DNA of 64,000 bases from Thomasclavelia cocleata (GCF_900102365.1 NZ_FOIN01000009.1:1-64000); one strand, 5' to 3'. Shown: positions 44,574-54,120, counted from the first letter of the stretch. The notes: generated by a model not told the origin, from the sequence alone. A program made the numbers and translations.

Positions 44574-44576
44574 AAG

Positions 44577-45509
44577 ATGAAATTAAATGAATTATTAAAT
44601 ATTAAATATCCTTTGATTCAAGGGGGAATGGCAAATATTGCTACTGGCGAGTTTGCTGCTAGTGTATCTAATGCTGGGGCACTTGGTTTAATTGGTGCAG
44701 GTGGTATGGATACTGCAACATTAAAAAAGAATATTGAAATTTGTCGTAGTTTAACTGATAAACCTTTTGGGGTCAATATTATGTTAATTAATCCTTGTGC
44801 TGATGAAATGGCACAATTAGTAATTGATGAAAAAGTTCCAGTTGTAACAACTGGTGCTGGGAATCCTGGAAAATATGTTGAAGCTTGGAAAGAAGCAGGA
44901 ATTAAAGTATTACCAGTTGTACCAAGTGTAGCGCTGGCAAAGCGTTTAGAAAAATATAATGTTGATGCAATCATTGTTGAAGGAACTGAGGCAGGTGGAC
45001 ATATTGGGGAACTTACTACAATGGCACTTGTTCCTCAAGTAGTTGAAGCTGTTAATGTACCAGTTGTTGCAGCAGGTGGCATTGCTAGTGGTAAACAGGT
45101 TTTAGCAGCTTATGCTTTGGGTGCTTGTGGAGTTCAGGTAGGAACATGTTTACTTGCAAGTGAAGAATGTCCAATTCATGATAATTATAAACAGGCAGTA
45201 ATTAAAGCTAAAGATACGAGTACTGTAGTTACTGGTCGAATTGCGGGAACACCAGTAAGAATAATTAAAAATAAAATGGCTAAAGAATATGTCAAACGTG
45301 AAAAAGAAGGCGTGGATATGTTGGAGTTAGAAAAATATACTTTAGGATCACTTAGAAGAGCTGTTTTTGAAGGCGATATTGATACTGGTTCATTAATGGC
45401 TGGTCAAGTAGCTGGAATGATTAATGAAATAAAACCAATAAAAATAATTATTAAAGAATTATTTGATGATTGTGCAACTGAATTTAAAAAATTGGAAAGT
45501 GAGTTTTAA
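44577..45509 (+). CDS. fabK: enoyl-ACP reductase II (FMN-dependent)
   Basis: The 310-aa flavoprotein starts YPLIQGGMANIATGEFAASVSNAGALGLIGAG. It has GTEAGGHIGELTTMALVPQVV with the catalytic His and VVAAGGIASGKQV at the FMN phosphate. FabK replaces FabI as enoyl reductase and is not inhibited by triclosan. No fabI or fabL is in the window. A second related gene follows directly. Confidence 0.92.
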   Translation: MKLNELLNIKYPLIQGGMANIATGEFAASVSNAGALGLIGAGGMDTATLKKNIEICRSLTDKPFGVNIMLINPCADEMAQLVIDEKVPVVTTGAGNPGKYVEAWKEAGIKVLPVVPSVALAKRLEKYNVDAIIVEGTEAGGHIGELTTMALVPQVVEAVNVPVVAAGGIASGKQVLAAYALGACGVQVGTCLLASEECPIHDNYKQAVIKAKDTSTVVTGRIAGTPVRIIKNKMAKEYVKREKEGVDMLELEKYTLGSLRRAVFEGDIDTGSLMAGQVAGMINEIKPIKIIIKELFDDCATEFKKLESEF

Positions 45510-45511
45510 AA

Positions 45512-46576
45512 ATGAAAAAAGTTAATATTGGTGAAATGGCTCTTGATGTACCAATTATTCAAGGTGGTATGGGAGTTGGGATTTCACTTGGAAATTTAGC
45601 TGGTCATGTTGCATTAAATGGGGGAATGGGTGTTATCTCAACTGCTCATCCTGGATATCGAGCTGATGATTTTGAAAAGAATCCACTTGAAGTCAATAGA
45701 CGAGAGTTAGCTAATGAAATAAAAAAGGCTAAAGAAATTGCTAAAGGCAAGGGAATGGTAGCAATTAATGCTATGGTAGCAATTACTGATTATGCTGCTT
45801 TAGTTGAAGTTGCAGTTAAAAATAAAATTGATGCAATTATTTCTGGAGCTGGATTACCTTTAAATCTACCAAGTTTTGTTAAGGGAACAAAAGTAAAGAT
45901 TGCACCAATTGTTTCTAGTGGTAAGGCTGCTAAGTTGATTTGTAAAACATGGGATCGTAAATTTAAAGTTGTCCCTGATTTTGTTGTTATTGAGGGTAGT
46001 GAGGCAGGTGGACATTTAGGATTCCATAAAGAAGATGTTTTAAATAAAACAACAGCAAAATTAACAGATATTTTTAAAGAAGTAAAAGAAACGATTCAAC
46101 CATTTATTGATAAATATCAAAGAGAAATACCGATTTTTGTTGCTGGTGGCATATATGATAGTAAAGATATTCAGGATTATTTAGATTTAGGTGTAGATGG
46201 TGTTCAAATGGCAACACGCTTTATTTGTACTGATGAATGTGATGCAGATATAAAATATAAACAAGCTTTTATTAATGCCAAAAAAGAAGATATTGAAATT
46301 GTTAAATCACCAGTTGGGATGCCAGGAAGGGCAATCATGACAAAGCTTACAGAAAAACTAAGGAATGATGAAAAAATAACAGTTAAAAGATGTTATAACT
46401 GTTTAATTCCATGTGATGTTAAGACTACACCATATTGTATTAGCGGGGCATTGATCAATGCAGCTAAAGGTAATCTTGATGAAGGTTTAGTTTTTAGTGG
46501 TAGTAATGGGTATCGTAATAATAAAATCGTTTCTGTCAAAGCGTTGATGGAAGAATTAAAGAGAGGATTAAAATAA
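45512..46576 (+). CDS. second FabK-like/nitronate-monooxygenase-type flavoprotein with a Cys cluster
   Basis: The 354-aa FMN TIM barrel is related to FabK: VPIIQGGMGVGISLGNLAGHVALNGGMGVIS, VVIEGSEAGGHLG and IFVAGGIYDSKDIQDYLDLGVDGVQM. It has a C-terminal Cys set absent from its neighbour: C294-x2-C297-x3-C301-x7-C309 in RCYNCLIPCDVKTTPYC. These could bind a metal or Fe-S cluster. It lies between fabK and fabD with gaps of 2 and -1 bases, so it is fully part of the operon. Nitronate oxidation is the textbook role, but a function in lipid synthesis is more likely from context. Confidence 0.82.
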   Translation: MKKVNIGEMALDVPIIQGGMGVGISLGNLAGHVALNGGMGVISTAHPGYRADDFEKNPLEVNRRELANEIKKAKEIAKGKGMVAINAMVAITDYAALVEVAVKNKIDAIISGAGLPLNLPSFVKGTKVKIAPIVSSGKAAKLICKTWDRKFKVVPDFVVIEGSEAGGHLGFHKEDVLNKTTAKLTDIFKEVKETIQPFIDKYQREIPIFVAGGIYDSKDIQDYLDLGVDGVQMATRFICTDECDADIKYKQAFINAKKEDIEIVKSPVGMPGRAIMTKLTEKLRNDEKITVKRCYNCLIPCDVKTTPYCISGALINAAKGNLDEGLVFSGSNGYRNNKIVSVKALMEELKRGLK

Positions 46577-47508
46577 TGGGGAAGATTGGATTTGTATATG
46601 CTGGTCAAGGTAGCCAGGTAGTAGGTATGGGAAAATCATTCTATGATAATTATCAAGTGGCTAGAGATGTTTTTGACAATATTGATTTGGATATAGATAT
46701 TAAAAAATTATGTTTTGAAGGTCCTCTTGAAGAACTTTCTAAGACTAGTAATACCCAGCCTTGTATGGTTGCTGTTGCTGTTGTTGCAACTAAGTTACTA
46801 AAAGAAAATGGAGTTGTTCCTGATTATGTTGCTGGATTAAGTCTTGGTGAATATTCTGCTTTAAATGCATCTGGTGTTTTGGATGATCAAATGGCAATTA
46901 ATTTAGTTCGTTTTCGTGGTCAGGCAATGGAAAGAGCAGCTGTTGGAATTGAAAGTAAAATGATTGCGATTATTGGTTTGGATCGGGAATTATTAAATGA
47001 AGCAGTTGATGAAGCGAGTAATCTAGGAGTAGTATCCATTGCTAATTACAATTGTCCTGGGCAATTAGTAATTGGTGGCGAAGCTAATGCAGTAAATAAA
47101 GCTAGTGAATTAGCTTTAGAAAAGGGAGCAAGACGAGCTATCCCATTAAATACAAGTGGACCATTCCATACTAGCTTATTAGTGCCAGCAAGCTTAGAAT
47201 TAAAAGAAAAGTTTGCTAGTGTAGAATTTAAAGAGATGAAAATACCAGTTGTTTTTAATAGTTCAGCTAAAGAATTAGAGGCTGATGAAAGTGTTGCTAA
47301 GATGTTAGAAAAACAAGTTATGTCTTCTGTTTATTTTGAGGATAGTGTTCGTTATATGATTGCTAATGGTGTTGATACAATTATTGAAATCGGTCCTGGT
47401 AAAGTATTATCTGGATTTATTCGTAAAATTGATAAGACAATAAAGACTTATCAAGTCGAAGACCAAGCATCATTGGAAAAAACATTAGCTGGATTGAAAG
47501 GAGAATAG
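46576..47508 (+). CDS. fabD: malonyl-CoA-ACP transacylase
   Basis: The 310-aa acyltransferase has FVYAGQGSQ, nucleophile Ser89 in GLSLGEYSA, Arg in RFRGQAM and His in SGPFHTSLL (about 200). It loads malonyl onto ACP. The ATG overlaps the previous stop by one base. Confidence 0.97.
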   Translation: MGKIGFVYAGQGSQVVGMGKSFYDNYQVARDVFDNIDLDIDIKKLCFEGPLEELSKTSNTQPCMVAVAVVATKLLKENGVVPDYVAGLSLGEYSALNASGVLDDQMAINLVRFRGQAMERAAVGIESKMIAIIGLDRELLNEAVDEASNLGVVSIANYNCPGQLVIGGEANAVNKASELALEKGARRAIPLNTSGPFHTSLLVPASLELKEKFASVEFKEMKIPVVFNSSAKELEADESVAKMLEKQVMSSVYFEDSVRYMIANGVDTIIEIGPGKVLSGFIRKIDKTIKTYQVEDQASLEKTLAGLKGE

Positions 47509-47509
47509 G

Positions 47510-48262
47510 ATGAAATTAAAAGATAAAGTAGTTTTAGTAACTGGTGGAGCTCAAGGAATTGGAAAAGAAATTTGTATAACATGTGCTCGTGAAGGAGCTA
47601 AAATAGTTGTAAATTATGTTGATTTTGGTGAAAATGAAACTATTGCTAAAGCAACAAAAGAAGAACTAGAAGCATTAGGAGCAACAGTTATGCTAGTACA
47701 AGCAAATGTAGCTTCATTTGAAGAGACTGAAACAATGTTTAAAACTATAATTAAAGAATTTGGGCGAATTGATGTTTTAGTTAATAATGCAGGAATTACT
47801 AAAGATAATTTGTTAATGAGAATGAAAGAAAGTGATTTTGATGCTGTTATAGATGTAAATTTAAAAGGAACTTGGAATTGTATGAAACATGCTGCTAAGT
47901 TTATGATGAAACAGCGTTATGGTCGAATTATTTCAATGTCTTCAGTAGTTGGGGTTATGGGTAATGCAGGACAAGTTAATTATTCTGCTAGCAAGGCTGG
48001 AATTATTGGGATGACAATGTCATTAGCACGTGAAGTTGGTAGTCGTGGAATTACGGTTAATGCTATAGCACCAGGGTTTATTCAAACAGCAATGACAGAT
48101 GTTTTACCTGATGAAATTAAAGAGAGTATGGCTAAACAAATCCCATTAGGGACATTTGGTCAAGTAAGTGATATTGCAAATACAGTAGTATTTTTAGCAA
48201 GTGATGATGCTAGATACATAACTGGTCAAACTATCCACGTTGATGGTGGAATGGCAATGTAA
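47510..48262 (+). CDS. fabG: 3-oxoacyl-ACP reductase
   Basis: The 250-aa short-chain dehydrogenase has [11 protein letters not shown] (NADPH), NNAGITKD, catalytic Ser in [15 protein letters not shown] (Tyr/Lys) and the C-terminal [12 protein letters not shown]. It reduces 3-oxoacyl-ACP in each elongation cycle. It starts one base after fabD. Confidence 0.97.
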   Translation: MKLKDKVVLVTGGAQGIGKEICITCAREGAKIVVNYVDFGENETIAKATKEELEALGATVMLVQANVASFEETETMFKTIIKEFGRIDVLVNNAGITKDNLLMRMKESDFDAVIDVNLKGTWNCMKHAAKFMMKQRYGRIISMSSVVGVMGNAGQVNYSASKAGIIGMTMSLAREVGSRGITVNAIAPGFIQTAMTDVLPDEIKESMAKQIPLGTFGQVSDIANTVVFLASDDARYITGQTIHVDGGMAM

Positions 48263-48273
48263 GGAGAGAAATA

Positions 48274-49515
48274 ATGGAAAAAAGAAGAGTTGTAGTAACA
48301 GGACTTGGAGCAATTAATGCGATTGGTCATAATGTTGAAGAAACTTGGAGAAGTATTAAAGAGAGTGTTTGTGGAATTGCGGAAATCACAAACTATGATA
48401 AAGAACTAACAAAAGTAAAAATTGCTGGTGAAGTAAAGAATTTTAATCCAGCTGATTATTTAGATAAAAAGGCTATTCGTAAAATGGATCGTTTTACTCA
48501 ATTTGGAGTAATTGCTGCTAAAGAAGCATTTAAAGATTCTGGTTTAAATAGTGAAGAAATTGATGCTGATCGTTTTGGTGTAGTTGTTTCTAGTGGAATC
48601 GGTGGGCTAGCAACAATTGAAAAAGACCATACTAAAGGTTTAGAAAAAGGCTATGATCGAGTATCACCTTTCTTTGTTCCGATGTCAATCACTAATCTAG
48701 CGGCTGGAAATATTGCAATTGAATTAGGTGCAAAAGGATTATGTACTTGTCCAGTAACTGCATGTGCTGGTGGAACTAATGCAATTGGTGATGCTTTTAG
48801 AAATATTCGTGATGGTTATCAAGATATCATGGTAGCTGGTGGTGCTGAAGCTAGTATTACACCACTTGGAATTGGTGGATTTTCATCAATGAAAGCACTT
48901 TGTGATAATAATGATCCTAAAAGAGCATCAGTTCCATTTGATGCAAATCGTTGTGGTTTTGTTATGGGGGAAGGCGCTGGGATTATTGTTCTTGAAGAAT
49001 TAGAACATGCTAGAGCTCGTGGTGCTCATATTTATTGTGAGATGGCTGGTTATGGTGTTAGTTGTGATGCTCATCATATTACCGCACCATTAGAAGATGG
49101 TTCAGGTGGTGCAAAAGCAATGATTAATGCGCTTGATGATGCTAATTTAAAACCAGAAGATGTAACTTATATTAATGCCCATGGTACAAGTACACCTTTA
49201 AATGATAAGGGCGAAACTATGGCGATTAAAACAGCTTTAGGTAAAGCTGCTAATAAAGTTGCTGTTTCTTCAACTAAAGGTAATACTGGACATTGTCTAG
49301 GTGCCGCTGGGGGAATTGAAGGAGTTATTTGTGTAAAAGCAGTTGAGGAGGGATTTATTCCACCAACAATTAATTATCAAACACCTGATCCGCTTTGTGA
49401 TTTAGATATAGTACCAAATACTGGTAGAAATCAGGAAGTAAATGTAGCAATGTCAAATTCACTAGGTTTTGGCGGACATAATGCTACTATTGTATTTAAG
49501 AAATATGGAGAATAA
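48274..49515 (+). CDS. fabF: 3-oxoacyl-ACP synthase II
   Basis: The 413-aa elongating condensing enzyme has Cys164 in [12 protein letters not shown], His in [13 protein letters not shown] (about 304) and His in [12 protein letters not shown] (about 341). An AGGAGAG site precedes the ATG. The length and motifs are those of FabF. Confidence 0.97.
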   Translation: MEKRRVVVTGLGAINAIGHNVEETWRSIKESVCGIAEITNYDKELTKVKIAGEVKNFNPADYLDKKAIRKMDRFTQFGVIAAKEAFKDSGLNSEEIDADRFGVVVSSGIGGLATIEKDHTKGLEKGYDRVSPFFVPMSITNLAAGNIAIELGAKGLCTCPVTACAGGTNAIGDAFRNIRDGYQDIMVAGGAEASITPLGIGGFSSMKALCDNNDPKRASVPFDANRCGFVMGEGAGIIVLEELEHARARGAHIYCEMAGYGVSCDAHHITAPLEDGSGGAKAMINALDDANLKPEDVTYINAHGTSTPLNDKGETMAIKTALGKAANKVAVSSTKGNTGHCLGAAGGIEGVICVKAVEEGFIPPTINYQTPDPLCDLDIVPNTGRNQEVNVAMSNSLGFGGHNATIVFKKYGE

Positions 49516-49519
49516 AAAT

Positions 49520-49945
49520 ATGGAATTAAATAGTAATCAAATTCAGGCAATTAATCCTCATCGTTATCCTTTTGCATTAGTAGATCGAATTACTGATTTT
49601 GAACCTGGGCAGTGGGCGAAAGGAATTAAGTGTGTAAGTGTTAATGAAATGCATTTTTGTGGACATTTTCCTGAGCATCATGTGATGCCTGGTGTTTTAA
49701 TTGTAGAGGCATTGGCACAAGTGGGATGTATTGCGATTCTTTCAAAAGAAGAAAATAAAGGTAAAATTGCTTTTTTTGGAGGAATTAATAAATGTAAATT
49801 TAAGGGTCAAGTTACACCTGGTGATGTATTAGAGATGGAATGTGTTTTAACAAAGCAAAAAGGACCAATTGGTATTGGTGAAGCAGTTGCAAAGGTAAAT
49901 GGAAAAGTAGTTTGTAAAGCAGAGTTAACTTTTGCAGTTCAGTAA
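49520..49945 (+). CDS. fabZ: 3-hydroxyacyl-ACP dehydratase
   Basis: The 141-aa hot-dog fold enzyme has HRYPFALVDRI and the active-site FCGHFPEHHVMPGVLIVEALAQ (His and Glu). ATG 49520 lies four bases after the fabF stop; an in-frame ATG at 49505 lies inside fabF. It is the last gene of the operon. No fabM or fabN isomerase is in the window, so how unsaturated chains arise is not evident here. Confidence 0.95.
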   Translation: MELNSNQIQAINPHRYPFALVDRITDFEPGQWAKGIKCVSVNEMHFCGHFPEHHVMPGVLIVEALAQVGCIAILSKEENKGKIAFFGGINKCKFKGQVTPGDVLEMECVLTKQKGPIGIGEAVAKVNGKVVCKAELTFAVQ

Positions 49946-50027
49946 GATAAAAAAACAGCTAACATTGATTTTGCTCTGTTATATTATGTGTGTAATAAAT
50001 CGGAGTGACTATAGCTTTAGTTGAACT

Positions 50028-50065
50028 AAAAACAGAGATACAATCAATTGTAATCTCTGTTTTTT
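50028..50065 (+). terminator. terminator of the fab operon
   Basis: AAAAACAGAGAT (50028-50039) pairs with ATCTCTGTTTTT (50053-50064); ACAA/TTGT inside extends it, and T follows. The 80 bases between fabZ and this hairpin contain no gene. Confidence 0.88.
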
Positions 50066-50088
50066 AAATATAATGAAACATTATTATA

Positions 50089-50214
50089 TTATTTTCTTTT
50101 TAAAAATTTAAAAAGTTTTGAAAAGTTTTCACAGTTAAAATAATTTTCACTTTGAACCCAAGCAGGGCAAGTTTCAAAATTATCAGTTATTACAAAATAT
50201 CCATAAATATCCAT
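50089..50214 (-). CDS. 41-aa small protein
   Basis: On the minus strand ATG 50214 is preceded by GGAGGGACATTAA. It encodes MDIYGYFVITDNFETCPAWV, then a Phe/Lys-rich half ending KLFKFLKRK. Cys16 and Cys28 and the aromatic content are notable. There are no membrane helices. No family is recognised. The strong ribosome site and an AT-rich promoter-like stretch upstream support expression. Confidence 0.5.
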   Translation of the reverse strand: MDIYGYFVITDNFETCPAWVQSENYFNCENFSKLFKFLKRK

Positions 50215-50310
50215 TTAATGTCCCTCCTAAATGTTCGTTTTTTAATACATCTATATTATAAGATATTTTATAAATTATTATAGAGACATAAATAATAAAA
50301 AAAGTGTATT

Positions 50311-50333
50311 CAATTGTGCGTTTTGCACAATTG
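50311..50333 (+). promoter_or_regulatory. perfect inverted repeat in the pucR-like leader
   Basis: CAATTGTGC (50311-50319) and GCACAATTG (50325-50333) are perfect 9-bp arms around GTTTT. They lie about 31 bases upstream of the regulator start and just before a GATAAT (50343-50348). No T-run follows, so an operator is more likely than a terminator. Confidence 0.6.
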
Positions 50334-50363
50334 TTGTAAGATGATAATTAAGAGGTGATAATG

Positions 50364-51533
50364 ATGGGGTTTACGATTGAAGATGCTTTGATTCAAAATC
50401 AGAAACAATATCAATTAAAGTTATTAGCTGGACATGGAGGTTGTTCAAACGCAATGAGTTGGGTTCATATGATTGAAGATACTACAATCATCCAACAATT
50501 GTGGGGAAAAGAATTAGCAGTTACAACTGGATTAGGTTTTCAAAGCCATGATGCATTATTTGAATTTATTAAATGTTTAATCAAATATCATAGTGTAGGA
50601 TTAGTGATTAATACTGGAAAGTATATTTTTGATATACCACAGGATATTATTGATTATTGCAATGAGCAGGATTTTCCTTTATTAACTACGCCATGGGAAG
50701 TGCATATGGCTGATTTAATAAAAGATTTTAGTATGCGTTGTTTATATTCTCAAAAGGAAGATAATGAAATATCTAAGTTGTTTCAAAAAGCATTTTCAAT
50801 GCCACAATTGATTGAAGAAATACGACAACAGTTAATGGGGGCCTTTGATGTTGATGGCTCTTTCCAGGTTGTTTTAATTGGAATTGAAGATTCTGATCAA
50901 TTTGATGCAATTGAACGAAGACGAGTGGCTTTTCAATTGGAATTGTGTTTTGAGAAAATAGAAAGTTCATACGCCTTTTTTTGGTTTGATGGATATTTTG
51001 TTTTGGTTGTGAATAATTTAGATTCAGAAATATTAGAATCAATAATTGATAAAATGTATAAACGGACAAAAAAACGGATGCCATCAAGATTTATTCATTT
51101 AGGAATAGGAACTCAAATGCATGATCTTCACCAAGTTATTTTAAGCTATAAGCGTGCTAAAGCAGCAGTAACCATGGCTGAACAGTTTAAATATCCAATG
51201 GTTTTATTTGAGGAAATGGGTGTTTACCAAATTTTATTTTCAATTGAAGATAAACGGATTTTAATTGAAATGTATCAAAAACTGTTACAACCTCTTATTG
51301 ATTATGATCAAAAGCATCATGGCGAATTAGAACATACACTTTACTATTATTTGCTTTATGATGGTAGTCAGGTAGCTATGGCTAAAAATCTTTATATGCA
51401 TCGTAATACAATAAATTATCGAATGATAAAGATAAAAGAATTATTAAATTGTCAGTTAGAAACATTTGATGAAAAAATGTCATATATGTTGGCTTTATAT
51501 ATAAAAAAGATGCTTGATGCTAGTAAAGATTAA
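50364..51533 (+). CDS. PucR-family transcriptional regulator
   Basis: The 389-aa protein has a PucR-type N-terminal domain (about 1-125, LKLLAGHGGCSNAMSWVHMIEDTTIIQQLWGKE in part) and a central degenerate cyclase-like region. The C-terminal helix-turn-helix is DGSQVAMAKNLYMHRNTINYRMIKIKELL. PucR relatives control purine and amino-acid catabolism or sugar-diacid use. ATG 50364 is 7 bases from GAGGTG; GTG 50355 and ATG 50361 are in frame alternatives. No catabolic operon adjoins it; the inverted repeat upstream suggests autoregulation. Confidence 0.82.
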   Translation: MGFTIEDALIQNQKQYQLKLLAGHGGCSNAMSWVHMIEDTTIIQQLWGKELAVTTGLGFQSHDALFEFIKCLIKYHSVGLVINTGKYIFDIPQDIIDYCNEQDFPLLTTPWEVHMADLIKDFSMRCLYSQKEDNEISKLFQKAFSMPQLIEEIRQQLMGAFDVDGSFQVVLIGIEDSDQFDAIERRRVAFQLELCFEKIESSYAFFWFDGYFVLVVNNLDSEILESIIDKMYKRTKKRMPSRFIHLGIGTQMHDLHQVILSYKRAKAAVTMAEQFKYPMVLFEEMGVYQILFSIEDKRILIEMYQKLLQPLIDYDQKHHGELEHTLYYYLLYDGSQVAMAKNLYMHRNTINYRMIKIKELLNCQLETFDEKMSYMLALYIKKMLDASKD

Positions 51534-51613
51534 TGAATAATTGAGTTTTCTTATAAGGGTTGTGTTATACTAAATAAGTAGTTTTATGAATATATGATAG
51601 GATTAGTGATAAG

Positions 51614-52756
51614 ATGAAATGTTTGATTGAAAAAAAGTGTGGTAGTTGTAAATATATTAATACTGATTATCAAAAACAATTAAATATTAAAATGAATTAT
51701 TGTAAAAAGTTATTAAATGATCAGAAATTAGATATGTATAAAGTGGAAAATACGATTGGGATGGAATATCCTTATGGGTATCGTAATAAAATAATTGTTG
51801 CTTTTAATCATAAATATGAATTTGGTTTTTATGAAGAAGATAGTCACAGAATTATTCCTTATAATCGTTGTTTATTACATGAAGAAGTAAGTGATTTGAT
51901 TATAAAGAAAATTCAAAGTTTATTAAAAAGATACCGAGTTAGTATTTATGATGAAAATCGTAATCGTGGCTTGTTAAGACATGTTTTAATTCGTAGAGCA
52001 GTTATTGCAGATCAAACAATGGTGGTTTTGGTTTGTAATGATAATGTGTTTAAAGGATCTAAGAATTTTTGTAATGAGTTGATAAAGAGTTTTCCTAGTA
52101 TTAAGACAGTTGTTTTAAATGTTAATAAAAGAAAAACGAGTATTGTTTTAGGGAATGATGAAAAGGTACTTTATGGTAAAGGGTTTATTGTTGATGAATT
52201 ATGTGGTTTGAAATTTAAGATTTCACCGAAATCATTTTATCAGATTAATCATAAACAATGTGAAATACTTTATTCTAAAGCGATAGATTTATTAGAATTA
52301 AAGGGTAATGAAGTTGTTATTGATGCATATTGTGGAATTGGTACAATTGGAATGATTGCTTCAAGTAAAGTAAAAGAAGTAATTGGAGTAGAAGTAAACA
52401 AGGATGCTGTTAAAGATGCAATTAATAATGCTAAGATGAATAAAATAAATAATATTAGATTTGTTAATGATGATGCTAGTGCTTTTATGGTTAAATTAGC
52501 AAAGCAAAAAATGAAAGTTGATTGTGTTATTATGGATCCACCTCGTAGTGGTAGTACTAAGGAATTCATTGATGCTATAAAAATCTTGAATCCAGGCAAG
52601 GTCGTTTATATTTCTTGTGATCCAAGTACTCAGGTTAGAGATATTAAATATCTAGCAAAACTAGGATATCGTGGCAATATTATGTATCCAGTTGATATGT
52701 TTCCACAGACTGTACATATAGAGACTTGTGTGTTGCTACAAAGACGAACTATGTAG
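51614..52756 (+). CDS. 23S rRNA (uracil-5)-methyltransferase, RlmD/RlmCD-like
   Basis: The 380-aa SAM enzyme has an N-terminal Cys set (CLIEKKCGSCKY plus Cys29 and Cys86-type positions) for a 4Fe-4S cluster and no TRAM domain. It has a SAM-binding segment VVIDAYCGIGTIGMIAS and catalytic motifs MDPPRSGSTKEF and YISCDPSTQVRDIKYL. It methylates U747/U1939-type positions. Directly after its stop the sequence turns into remnants of an integrative element; the 3' end of this kind of gene is known as an integration site, so this may be the attachment region (inference). Confidence 0.9.
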   Translation: MKCLIEKKCGSCKYINTDYQKQLNIKMNYCKKLLNDQKLDMYKVENTIGMEYPYGYRNKIIVAFNHKYEFGFYEEDSHRIIPYNRCLLHEEVSDLIIKKIQSLLKRYRVSIYDENRNRGLLRHVLIRRAVIADQTMVVLVCNDNVFKGSKNFCNELIKSFPSIKTVVLNVNKRKTSIVLGNDEKVLYGKGFIVDELCGLKFKISPKSFYQINHKQCEILYSKAIDLLELKGNEVVIDAYCGIGTIGMIASSKVKEVIGVEVNKDAVKDAINNAKMNKINNIRFVNDDASAFMVKLAKQKMKVDCVIMDPPRSGSTKEFIDAIKILNPGKVVYISCDPSTQVRDIKYLAKLGYRGNIMYPVDMFPQTVHIETCVLLQRRTM

Positions 52757-52803
52757 AAATCCTTAATTTTAGGTACTTTTTCAAGCATATCGTATTTACA
52801 AGT

Positions 52804-52893
52804 GAGGGCGATAAAATCCGAAATAAAGAGATTAAAAACTATATCAATGTTTCAGTAGTAGTTGATATAGAGTGTGGGAAGACAAGAAACTAA
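52804..52893 (+). pseudogene. C-terminal scrap of an unknown coding sequence
   Basis: An open 29-codon stretch, EGDKIRNKEIKNYINVSVVV then DIECGKTRN, ends in TAA without a start codon. Its composition is richer in G than the neighbours and it is followed by two terminators, like the 3' end of a transferred gene. Its origin is not recognised. Confidence 0.35.
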
Positions 52894-52904
52894 ATATTCA
52901 ATTT

Positions 52905-52934
52905 AAGGGGTACTTGTAAAAAAGTATCCCTTTT
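52905..52934 (+). terminator. first of two tandem terminators
   Basis: AAGGGGTACTT (52905-52915) pairs with AAGTATCCCTT (52922-52932, one G-T pair) and ends in TTTT. Confidence 0.75.
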
Positions 52935-52941
52935 CAATATA

Positions 52942-52970
52942 AGACGTCCAAAATTGAGCGTCTGTTTTTT
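52942..52970 (+). terminator. second of two tandem terminators
   Basis: AGACG (52942-52946) pairs with CGTCT (52959-52963), followed by GTTTTTT. Confidence 0.7.
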
Positions 52971-53003
52971 ACCCAAAAATAAAACGAAAGGAGCATCTAA
53001 GGT

Positions 53004-53139
53004 ATGAAAAAGATATTAAAACGATTGTGTATGGGCTTCCTTGCCTTTGCGACTGTCGTTACCGCTTTACCGGGCAGTTCATGCGTCAGGTACGCAGTAT
53101 TGGACGAAAAGTGATGAGCAAAAAACCGCAGCGGTTTGA
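53004..53139 (+). pseudogene. N-terminal fragment of an ICE-type surface protein
   Basis: ATG 53004 follows GGAGCATCTAAGGT and encodes a signal peptide MKKILKRLCMGFLAFATVV-TALP, then stops at 53112-53114. Shifting frame gives QYWTKSDEQKTAAV and another stop at 53137-53139. This start matches the thioester/Cna-type surface proteins carried by Tn1549-like elements. Only the first 45 or so residues remain. Confidence 0.55.
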
Positions 53140-53239
53140 GTAGCCAGCACAACTACTTATTAAGACAGTTGGTTGTCTGGCAAAGATTGAGCGTTCATCT
53201 TGGCTGGTAATGTGACAACGTGCGAGCTTCCTATGATGA

Positions 53240-53593
53240 AATCTCAAAACTTTTGGAGTAGTGAAATTCTCTGCACTTCGACATGAGGTTCGTTTAGAAA
53301 ATGAGGACGGAACGACAAGTGATGAAATTAAGCGTCGTACTTATGATTTGAAATGTAGTGTGCAGGAACGCATGATACAAGTGACAATCCCCGCTGATGT
53401 TTCCGTAAAGGACTATCCTTATAATGTGGAAGTGGAGTTAATCAATCCCGTAGCTGATACGGTGGCAAATGCCAACTTTAGAGGGACTATGGTTGATTGG
53501 TATATCAAGGCTGATGATATTGTATTGAAGAACAAAGGCGATCAGGCTGGAAATACACAGAACCATGCTCCGCAGGGACAGCCGAAAAAATAA
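53240..53593 (+). pseudogene. DUF961 (YdcP/Tn916 Orf22-23 type) protein, N-terminus lost
   Basis: The frame encodes NLKTFGVVKFSALRHEVR, then DEIKRRTYDLKCSVQERMIQV and FRGTMVDWYIKADDIVLKN, the conserved body of DUF961 proteins encoded at the leading end of Tn916/Tn1549 elements. A TGA at 53237-53239 removes the normal N-terminal 15-20 residues; GTG 53261 could give a 110-aa product. No other conjugation gene follows, so it is a relic. Confidence 0.75.
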
Positions 53594-53670
53594 ATCAATA
53601 TCATTGAAAAAAATAAATGGCACAGTTATAATTTGTACCATATATGTAAATTGAAAGAGAGGTATAATCT

Positions 53671-54120
53671 ATGACACCAGATAAGATATTACAATACTGT
53701 CTTAATAACTTGGAAGGTACTGTTTTAGTAAATAGCTGGGGAGAAAAAGGTATATTTTACAATCCTAATAATACGCTTAAACGTGGGGTGTATATTCTTA
53801 CTGTTAAAGAAAAAGACGGCGAGAATGATAAAAGCTCTAATCTTGATAGAGAAAACATATACCGTGTAAATATGGGGTTGAGAAAAAATACATTTGTAAA
53901 TATGTTTGGCGGTATCCCTAAGCGACCAATAAAAGGCGGTATCGTAGAAATGGAATATGATTTTACTTCCAGCAATCAACTAATGCCACACCCTATATAC
54001 GCATGGATGGGCTGGGTCTGTATTTTAAATCCTACAGAGCAAAAATTTGAAGAATTGAAACCACTTATTCAAGAAGCCTATGAATATGCAAAGGAAAAAT
54101 TTAAGAAAAGGAAGATATAA
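53671..54120 (+). CDS. DUF6194-family protein
   Basis: The 149-aa protein (MTPDKILQYCLNNLEGTVLV, then GVYILTVKEKDGENDKSSNLDREN, and MPHPIYAWMGWVCILNP) matches a family of unknown function in which the order of these segments is conserved. It is intact, with a GAGAGGTATAATCT ribosome site. It lies inside the remnant element and was probably brought in with it. There are no membrane helices or known catalytic motifs. Confidence 0.7.
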   Translation: MTPDKILQYCLNNLEGTVLVNSWGEKGIFYNPNNTLKRGVYILTVKEKDGENDKSSNLDRENIYRVNMGLRKNTFVNMFGGIPKRPIKGGIVEMEYDFTSSNQLMPHPIYAWMGWVCILNPTEQKFEELKPLIQEAYEYAKEKFKKRKI

